From contig NZ_CP034660.1 in the NCBI RefSeq assembly GCF_003971255.1, forward strand, positions 4,278,001 to 4,342,000: 64,000 bases of DNA. Reading direction: 5' to 3'. Each line of letters opens with the position of its first letter. Position 1 is the first letter of the stretch. The position numbers were made by a program, and so were the translations under genes. The DNA comes from Colwellia sp. Arc7-635. Lineage in GTDB: Bacteria > Pseudomonadota > Gammaproteobacteria > Enterobacterales > Alteromonadaceae. A model generated the notes under the pieces. That model did no database searches. It saw only the letters and a list, made by a program, of their open reading frames with translations, and had not been told where the DNA came from. Of this stretch, positions 58,190 to 64,000 are shown piece by piece.

Positions 58190-59190
58190 AAGTTTACTTC
58201 TCGTTTGTTAGTTACTGCTGAATGAGGGTGTGCTGCGACATTTGAAGTGTCATCTGTAGTCGGGATTTGCGCTGACAGGTTATGACTCTCTAGCCATTGC
58301 TGAATTTGTTGGTTAATCTCTTGCAAGCCATGCTGCGTGGTTATCTCTTCTTGGCACAGTGGCAAGCGTAGAGTTGCAGAGCTAATTGTTTTAAGTTCTG
58401 CCATTAAAATCTTTGGTGCTATTGGACTGGTCACTTGGAATAAAGCGGCTATCGCGTTATGCCAAAGAGGAAATAAACCTTCATGCTGATTTGATAAAGC
58501 TAATGCAACATACTGACATGTAGCTTCAGGCCAAACATTGGCACATACAGAGATTAACCCTTTCACACCAGCGCCAGCAAGATAAGGCATCATGGCGTCT
58601 TCACCACTATAAACCTCAACATTAGGGCAATGTTGACGGTAAGCTAATAGCTTATGGATATCACCACTGGCTTCTTTTAACGCCCAACAATTTTTATGAT
58701 TTTGCACCTGTTGCAAGGCCGAAATAGCAATTTCAACGCCGGTACGAGAAGGGACGTTATAAAGCATGCAAGGAAAATCAGCGGCATCAAGTAAACGTGT
58801 AAACCAAGCAGCTTGACCAACGGGACCTGGCTTCGCATAAATAGGACATGTTAACAGGTAGGCATGAATAGGTAAGGTATTGCACTTGGCTATCCAAGCA
58901 ACTTGCTCTTTAAGATTATAGCCACCAACAGCAACCATTAAGGGCACCTGCAAAGATATTGCACATACGTACTCAACAATGCTTAAATGTTCACTGGCGG
59001 TTAAGGCTAAGCCTTCGCCCGTACTACCTAATAATAAAATGCCATTGTTAGCAGCGTTTTGCTGTAAAACTAAGTTGCGTAAACTGGTGTAGTCAATTTC
59101 GCCATCATCGAATAATGGCGTGATCAGTGCAGTCCAAACCAATGGTCGGTCTGTGCAGGGATAATTTTTTGATAATATTTTTTGACTCAT
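58186..59190 (-). CDS. dapA: DapA-like 4-hydroxy-tetrahydrodipicolinate synthase
   Basis: DapA condenses pyruvate with aspartate semialdehyde, the first lysine-branch step. The Schiff-base lysine K172 (LKEASGD), Y144 in YNVPSRTG, and STGEG are conserved, so it should be active. The C-terminus has an extra polar tail of about 40 residues. I start it at the ATG at 59190 (334 residues), preceded by GAGAG. A TTG at 59241 keeps the frame open but lies inside the leader. First gene of the operon; a lysine riboswitch lies just upstream, which strongly ties the operon to lysine. Confidence 0.88.
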   Translation of the reverse strand: MSQKILSKNYPCTDRPLVWTALITPLFDDGEIDYTSLRNLVLQQNAANNGILLLGSTGEGLALTASEHLSIVEYVCAISLQVPLMVAVGGYNLKEQVAWIAKCNTLPIHAYLLTCPIYAKPGPVGQAAWFTRLLDAADFPCMLYNVPSRTGVEIAISALQQVQNHKNCWALKEASGDIHKLLAYRQHCPNVEVYSGEDAMMPYLAGAGVKGLISVCANVWPEATCQYVALALSNQHEGLFPLWHNAIAALFQVTSPIAPKILMAELKTISSATLRLPLCQEEITTQHGLQEINQQIQQWLESHNLSAQIPTTDDTSNVAAHPHSAVTNKREVNL

Positions 59191-59272
59191 TTCTCTCGAA
59201 CTCTTGTTGTTCGGAGAACTTTTAGGCGCTTGCACAGACAAAATTTCAAGGACGAAATTTGGCCTTTACAAA
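59191..59272 (-). promoter_or_regulatory. Expression platform of the lysine riboswitch
   Basis: TGGCCTT/AAGGCCA can form a hairpin that uses the P1 3' strand and so competes with the aptamer. Then TTCTCCGAAC pairs with GTTCGAGAGAA (59191-59218, one bulge), burying the GAGAG ribosome-binding site just before the dapA ATG. No T run follows, so control is probably translational. Confidence 0.6.
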
Positions 59273-59474
59273 GGCCAGAAGCTCTCCACCTATAAGGTGA
59301 CAGTTGCAAGGATTCAACCTAATACTGAGTCACTATTTCTAGTCACCAAGCTTTAACAACCGATAATTACATTATCAAAAATATAATTACCTCGGCGTTA
59401 TACCCCCTCATTATTGCTCACTAGAGTTTGATCTCTTCACAATAACTACCTGGTTAACGCTCCTCTTCTGGCCC
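59273..59474 (-). ncRNA. Lysine riboswitch (L box) aptamer
   Basis: The minus strand reproduces the conserved order of the E. coli lysC leader: GGCCAGAAGAGG, TGAGGGGGT, AACGCCGAGGTAATT, ATCGGTTGTT, GGTTGAATCCTTGCAACTGT and GGTGGAGAGCTTCTGG. P1 is a perfect 9-bp helix, GGCCAGAAG (59473-59465) with CTTCTGGCC (59281-59273). It lies 83 bases upstream of the dapA-like ATG. Lysine binding should switch the operon off. Confidence 0.93.
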
Positions 59475-59531
59475 TTTCATCGTGGCGATTAATGCATTGC
59501 AATTAATCTCACTGGAATAAGGGACAACAAT

Positions 59532-59572
59532 ATTAAAACATTTTAGTCTAAGAGCAGTCAATAGACGTCTAT
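59532..59572 (-). promoter_or_regulatory. Promoter of the lysine-responsive operon with adjacent palindrome
   Basis: TTGACT and TTTAAT with an 18-base spacer (59561-59532), about 58 bases before the aptamer. A perfect 12-base palindrome ATAGACGTCTAT (59572-59561) abuts and overlaps the -35 by one base, a place suited to a regulator. Confidence 0.55.
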
Positions 59573-59592
59573 ACGTTTATTGAGAATGACAT

Positions 59593-60903
59593 TTAACTAT
59601 TTGATTGAAATAGTTTTATTTCCTTCTCTAAAGATGGAATACGATCTTGCCCCCAATAACTCGATTCACTATAACTAAAGCAAGGTACGCCCCACAAGTT
59701 TAACTTAGTCAGATCAACTTGATTAATGTCGGCCCATTGTTGCCAATCATGCTGTTGCTGATAGGCATTTGCTTCACCTACATCTAAGCCTAAACCTTTT
59801 ACGATATTATCAACGTTCACAGGGTTGGTTAAATCAATGCCATTAACATAAATAGCCCTAAAACAAGCCAAAATATATTCCGTTGCTTTGCCTTGTTGTT
59901 GAGCCCAAGCAAAGAAACGATAAGCATTAACAACCCCTTCACCCAAAGGGTCGACAAAACCATTAAATTCAATCGCTAATTTTTTAGCTTCGCGAACGGC
60001 ATCTAAATAAATGTACTTTTGTTTTACCAGCGGAATCGACTCACCACGCATGAGCAATGGTAATACTGGCTTAATCACCAACTCAAGTTGATTAGCTTTA
60101 GCTAAATCAACAGCACGAATAAAACCAAGATAGGAATAAGGACTACGCAAGGATAAATAGATCACCAAGGGTTCTGCAACAGACGATTTTATTGGGTCAC
60201 ATTGTTCATTTTGTTCAGTAAACTTTGCCTTTGAACTATTTTTTTCAAACAGGTGGTTAGACGATAAAATATCACTCACCTTTTCAACTAAAGCCAATTT
60301 CAGTAACATTTTTTCGAAATGGTACAAACGATCAACGCCAACAAACCAGTCGCCCGCAAAGAAAATATTTGCCGGTGCATAATGGCCCTTTTCTTGTAAA
60401 CGCGCTTGATTTTTCACTTGATGATTAATCGTCGGTGTCGACGTTTGAAAGTGCTCGTTATATTGATTTCCCCAGGTTTTGATGAAAATTTCTTCAGCAT
60501 TTTCGATATTGTTCTCAACTAACTGCCAAGTTTGTTGGCCGGTGGTGAGCGACATCAACGAGGGTTCAGCTGTAATGTTAGTCAACTGATACTGTTCGGC
60601 GGTTAAATTTGCGTCTTTAATCGCCCATTGTCGATAAAGCTTCGGTGAAATAGTAATGCCAGGTAACGCACCCCAGATAAAAAGCACCTTAAAATTAATA
60701 CGATATTGCTTAACTAAACGAGAAAGCATTTGTACCAGCATAAAACTCTGGGGATCATTGAGTGAAAGGTACACTTCTGCTTGTGCTTTTTTCCCAAAAA
60801 AACGCGCCAAAATAAAATAACGAAACAGCAATAATTGCTGTCTAAATCCACTATGCAGCCATTTTATTTTGAGTCGTAGTACCGTTTTGTTAAAAATAGC
60901 CAA
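59593..60903 (-). CDS. Tandem thioredoxin-fold (DsbA/HCCA-isomerase-like) protein
   Basis: A 436-residue protein with two DsbA-like domains. The first (about 30-215) has VYLSLNDPQSFML; the second (about 235-430) has IYLSLRSPYSYLG and WGVPCFSY...WGQDR, the pattern of 2-hydroxychromene-2-carboxylate isomerase/GST-kappa-like proteins. Neither has CXXC, so disulfide exchange is unlikely; a glutathione- or CoA-linked role is possible. No signal peptide is evident. The start seems to be a TTG at 60903 with AAGGA almost touching it. No partner gene on its transcript. Confidence 0.7.
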   Translation of the reverse strand: MAIFNKTVLRLKIKWLHSGFRQQLLLFRYFILARFFGKKAQAEVYLSLNDPQSFMLVQMLSRLVKQYRINFKVLFIWGALPGITISPKLYRQWAIKDANLTAEQYQLTNITAEPSLMSLTTGQQTWQLVENNIENAEEIFIKTWGNQYNEHFQTSTPTINHQVKNQARLQEKGHYAPANIFFAGDWFVGVDRLYHFEKMLLKLALVEKVSDILSSNHLFEKNSSKAKFTEQNEQCDPIKSSVAEPLVIYLSLRSPYSYLGFIRAVDLAKANQLELVIKPVLPLLMRGESIPLVKQKYIYLDAVREAKKLAIEFNGFVDPLGEGVVNAYRFFAWAQQQGKATEYILACFRAIYVNGIDLTNPVNVDNIVKGLGLDVGEANAYQQQHDWQQWADINQVDLTKLNLWGVPCFSYSESSYWGQDRIPSLEKEIKLFQSNS

Positions 60904-61056
60904 TTCCTTAAGGACTAATGATGGCGAGATAATTTAATTCGCGTAGAATACGCGCATTATGACATATTAATAACGACTACGATGCTTATTTGTATATAAT
61001 TAATACAAATAAGTTACTGTAAATAAGCAAGATTTCACATAATCACAGGTACCTTC

Positions 61057-62106
61057 ATGGCAACAAGCAACATTAACCAATTACTGATACGCAATATCGA
61101 CGCATTGTCAGCAACGACACCGCTTTTGGTTAATATCGCAGATGACGGTTTTATTACCCAGTATTTAACTCAACATGGTGCAGCAAAGGTTGATAGCTAC
61201 CATACTAACTATGCTGAATATAAAACTTGTCAGCAGTTAAATAATGCTCGTGTACAAGCGCATTTTTGTGTCGAATATATCGCTAAAAACAAACATGATA
61301 TGGCTATTATTCATTTCCCTAAAAGCAAAGCAGAATTTGCTTTTACCTTAGCTATGCTTGCAGAGTCAATGACTGAAGATGCCACCATTGTTATTGTTGG
61401 CGAAAATAAAGGCGGCATAAAGTCAGCTGAAAAACTCAGTAAAACCTATCTCGAATATTGCCATAGCGCTGACGCAGCACGTCACTGCCTTATGTATATA
61501 GCTAAATTTATACCTAACATTCCACGTTTCGACTTACAAAAATTCTACAAACATTACTCCGTGCAAGTGCAAGATAAAACCTTACAAATTGCAGCTTTGC
61601 CTGGTGTGTTTAGCCAAAAGTCATTAGATGCAGGTACCGCAGTATTGTTAGCGAATTTACCTGACACCATTAGTGGTAAAGTATTAGATTTTGGTTGTGG
61701 CGCAGGCGTTATTGCAGCCTACATTGGTACAATTCATCCAAAAACTACGCTCTCTTTAGTCGATGTGAGTGCCCTAGCATTACATTCCGCTAAAACTACG
61801 CTAGCGTTGAATCAATTAACCGGTGAATATATTGCTTCTGATAGTTTATCCCAAGTTAAAGAGCGCTATGACTTTGTTATCTCTAACCCACCATTTCATC
61901 AAGGTCTAAAAACACATTACGGTGCGACAGAGCATTTTTTAGGGGAAATAAAGCAAAACCTAGCCAGTAAAGGTTGTATTACTATTGTGGCTAATAGCTT
62001 CCTAAAATACGCCCCCATTATGGAAAAATCGATTGGTAAAACAAAAACATTGGTCGTTAAGAAGGGCTTCGCTATTTATCAATGTTATCTTAATGGCAGA
62101 AATTAA
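61057..62106 (+). CDS. rsmC: 16S rRNA (guanine-1207-N2)-methyltransferase RsmC
   Basis: RsmC methylates G1207 of 16S rRNA in the 30S subunit. The 349-residue protein has a degenerate N-terminal methyltransferase-like domain and a C-terminal SAM domain with VLDFGCGAGVIAAYIG (motif I) and the catalytic SNPPFHQG. AGGT precedes the ATG by 6 bases. Confidence 0.95.
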   Translation: MATSNINQLLIRNIDALSATTPLLVNIADDGFITQYLTQHGAAKVDSYHTNYAEYKTCQQLNNARVQAHFCVEYIAKNKHDMAIIHFPKSKAEFAFTLAMLAESMTEDATIVIVGENKGGIKSAEKLSKTYLEYCHSADAARHCLMYIAKFIPNIPRFDLQKFYKHYSVQVQDKTLQIAALPGVFSQKSLDAGTAVLLANLPDTISGKVLDFGCGAGVIAAYIGTIHPKTTLSLVDVSALALHSAKTTLALNQLTGEYIASDSLSQVKERYDFVISNPPFHQGLKTHYGATEHFLGEIKQNLASKGCITIVANSFLKYAPIMEKSIGKTKTLVVKKGFAIYQCYLNGRN

Positions 62107-62190
62107 AAATAACTAAGACAAATGATTGTTGAAAGCCAGAAGGTTTTCTACAATCACTTTATAACAACAATTAATCGAGTTTAGTATTAT

Positions 62191-63804
62191 ATGCTAACAA
62201 CCAAACGTATTTGGTCTATTCGTCGGATTTTTCTGTTCTCCATCATAGGTTCTATTTCGCTATTAGCGATCGCTAGTATTGCAATACTCTCTCAGCAACA
62301 AGCGAATAGCTACAACATGCTTGCCGCAAATAACATAAAATATTGGGCAAATGTTTTGACGGACGAAAGTCGAGACTATTTAGTTAATTCAGAACGACAA
62401 GCACTTAGTAATAATTTATCGATTTCCAAGATAATTCCTAATTTAAATTATCTACACATTTACCAGCTTAATAAAGAAACAGCCACACCTGAGCTTTTTT
62501 ATAGCTATAAACGCAATGATAGACGTTCTGCAATAACAGAAAAATCTAATGATATAAATGATTTACTCACACCGGCGTTTAAAGATAAATATGTCGAGTA
62601 TATGCAAGAAATTAAAGCTGATGAAAAAGTCATTGGTTTTATTTATCTACAAAATAGTACTGAGCATATCGCATTAATTACCGATAAATTATTGACCACT
62701 AACATTATCATTGCGCTTATCGTGATACTTATCGCTATTTTTATTACATTGCAGCTTGAGCGTTATATCAGTACGCCATTTATAGCATTAATAAACACCG
62801 TGCAAGTCACTGCTCGACAGAAAAACTTTCAACAACGCTGCCAAGCAATGCCATATCTTGAAGCCGATATGTTAGCCCGTAATATGAATATTTTATTCGC
62901 GCGCATGGAGAAACACATCACACAGTTAGCAGCAGCCGAGCAGCTGAGTATTGAGCATTCACATGAACTAGAACATAAAATAAATAAACGTACAGAGGCG
63001 CTTAAGGAGTCTAATCAAGACTTACTTTCCACTTTAGAAAAACTCCATCAGTTTCAAAGCCAATTAGTAGAGAGTGAAAAAATGGCCTCTCTAGGTGATA
63101 TGGTTGCCGGTGTTGCTCATGAAGTAAATACACCGATAGGTTTAGGGGTAACAGCCTCAACATTATTAGCCGATCGGCTAGAAGAAATAAAACTTGCTTT
63201 TGAAGATAAAACACTCAAATCTAGTCAATTGAAGAGATTCTTGAACGAAGGTAGCGAAAATGTTGCCATTATCTATCGAAATCTCAACAGAGCTGCAGAT
63301 TTGATTTCTAGCTTTAAAAAAGTTGCCGTTGATCAATCCAGTGAAGAAGTCCGTACCTTTGAAGTAAAAGAGCTATTAACTGAAGTATTATTGACACTTA
63401 GGCCGCAATTAAACTGCTTACCTTACGTCGTCGATATCGATTGCCCTAATGGTTTGAGTATTACCAGCAAACCGGGCCCTATTAATCAGATTTTAATTAA
63501 TTTAATTATGAACTCTATCCTTCATGGCTTTGAAGGCAGAGATCACGGGAATATTTCCATCGCGGTGATGCCATTAAGTAACCAACTTAATATTATCTTT
63601 AAAGATGATGGTATTGGTGTTGACGAATCAATCAAAAATAAAGTTTTTGAACCTTTTACCACCACAAAACGCGGTGAAGGTGGCAGTGGTTTAGGCATGC
63701 ATTTAGTTTATAACCTCGTTACCCAAGCCTTGGGAGGCACTATCGTACTTCACAGTGAGTTAAATCAAGGTGTGAATATTGAAATTAATTTTCCTATCAA
63801 CTAG
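62191..63804 (+). CDS. Membrane sensor histidine kinase
   Basis: A 537-residue kinase with two membrane helices (about 13-34 and 170-190) flanking a periplasmic sensor of some 135 residues. A HAMP-like stretch, a coiled coil (about 250-295), a HisKA-type dimerisation domain with phosphoacceptor H310 (GVAHEVNTPIG) and an HATPase_c domain with N box NLIMNSILHG, DDGIGVDE and GGSGLGMHLV follow. It lacks a receiver domain, and no response regulator gene is seen before the window ends. The signal is unknown. Confidence 0.9.
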   Translation: MLTTKRIWSIRRIFLFSIIGSISLLAIASIAILSQQQANSYNMLAANNIKYWANVLTDESRDYLVNSERQALSNNLSISKIIPNLNYLHIYQLNKETATPELFYSYKRNDRRSAITEKSNDINDLLTPAFKDKYVEYMQEIKADEKVIGFIYLQNSTEHIALITDKLLTTNIIIALIVILIAIFITLQLERYISTPFIALINTVQVTARQKNFQQRCQAMPYLEADMLARNMNILFARMEKHITQLAAAEQLSIEHSHELEHKINKRTEALKESNQDLLSTLEKLHQFQSQLVESEKMASLGDMVAGVAHEVNTPIGLGVTASTLLADRLEEIKLAFEDKTLKSSQLKRFLNEGSENVAIIYRNLNRAADLISSFKKVAVDQSSEEVRTFEVKELLTEVLLTLRPQLNCLPYVVDIDCPNGLSITSKPGPINQILINLIMNSILHGFEGRDHGNISIAVMPLSNQLNIIFKDDGIGVDESIKNKVFEPFTTTKRGEGGSGLGMHLVYNLVTQALGGTIVLHSELNQGVNIEINFPIN

Positions 63805-64000
63805 TCTTTGATTTAAATGAGGTTTATATTTTTCATCATCGAAGTAAGAATCACATGACAAACGTTGATCTCTAGTGGTTTATTTATCGACATTTAAGCG
63901 CTGAAAATAAGATATAAGGAAATATGGTACAGCCGCAGTTTACTTAGCGATCAGGTTATTTACTACTAGAGCAAAGACATACATCTTGTTCACCTGCGCT
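63805..64000. other. Window end, no gene recognised
   Basis: The last 196 bases hold no convincing frame or hairpin; the next gene starts or ends outside. Confidence 0.4.

Overview
The window is one continuous chromosomal stretch from an AT-rich marine gammaproteobacterium. It most resembles Alteromonadales, probably Colwelliaceae (Colwellia/Thalassotalea type). The evidence is MSHA pilus genes, MotX, the gene orders rpsF-priB-rpsR-rplI, petABC-sspAB, rplM-rpsI, mlaFEDCB-ibaG-murA and kdsDC-lptCAB-rpoN-hpf-ptsN-rapZ-ptsO, and protein sequences close to Shewanella and Vibrio families. The genus is inferred. No tRNA, rRNA, CRISPR array, prophage or intact insertion sequence was found.

Layout. 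1-5.0 kb: end of the MSHA locus (mshJ partial, a PilN-like gene, mshI, csrD/mshH) with a PLP-enzyme gene inserted between mshI and csrD. 5.3-7.0 kb: ribosomal operon rpsF-priB-rpsR-rplI. 7.1-12.8 kb: a DUF945 protein, rlmB, rnr, motX. 12.8-17.8 kb: a gene-poor accessory stretch with an HD-GYP phosphodiesterase, a secreted M28 peptidase, a small lipoprotein and long non-coding gaps. 17.8-23.8 kb: erpA, a membrane coiled-coil protein, a ClC-type protein, hemJ, pyrB, hemL. 23.9-29.2 kb: sspB, sspA, petCBA, rpsI, rplM. 29.2-37.6 kb: zapE, zapG, degQ, then a two-gene molybdenum hydroxylase, then degS. 37.6-42.4 kb: murA, ibaG and the Mla phospholipid-transport operon. 42.7-50.7 kb: a Na+/Ca2+ exchanger, Kdo and LPS-transport genes, rpoN and nitrogen-PTS genes. 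51-54.6 kb: mgtE, pmbA, darP. 54.6-60.9 kb: an M14 deacylase, a 314-bp inverted-repeat element, a lysA/dapD/dapA-like operon with its own lysine riboswitch, and a double thioredoxin-fold protein. 61-64 kb: rsmC and a sensor histidine kinase.

Most of the window is conserved housekeeping. Cell-envelope assembly (MurA, Mla, Kdo, Lpt, DegS/DegQ), translation and respiration (bc1 complex) dominate.

The most unusual part is 54.6-59.6 kb. A recognisable lysine riboswitch precedes a tightly coupled dapA-dapD-lysA-like operon. The DapD-like enzyme lacks a conserved active-site glutamate, and the decarboxylase lacks the usual diaminopimelate-decarboxylase CESGD motif. An M14 (AstE-like) deacylase follows on the same strand beyond the mobile-looking repeat. 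I read this as a possible lysine-responsive variant acyl-diaminopimelate or lysine-related pathway. That reading is inference.
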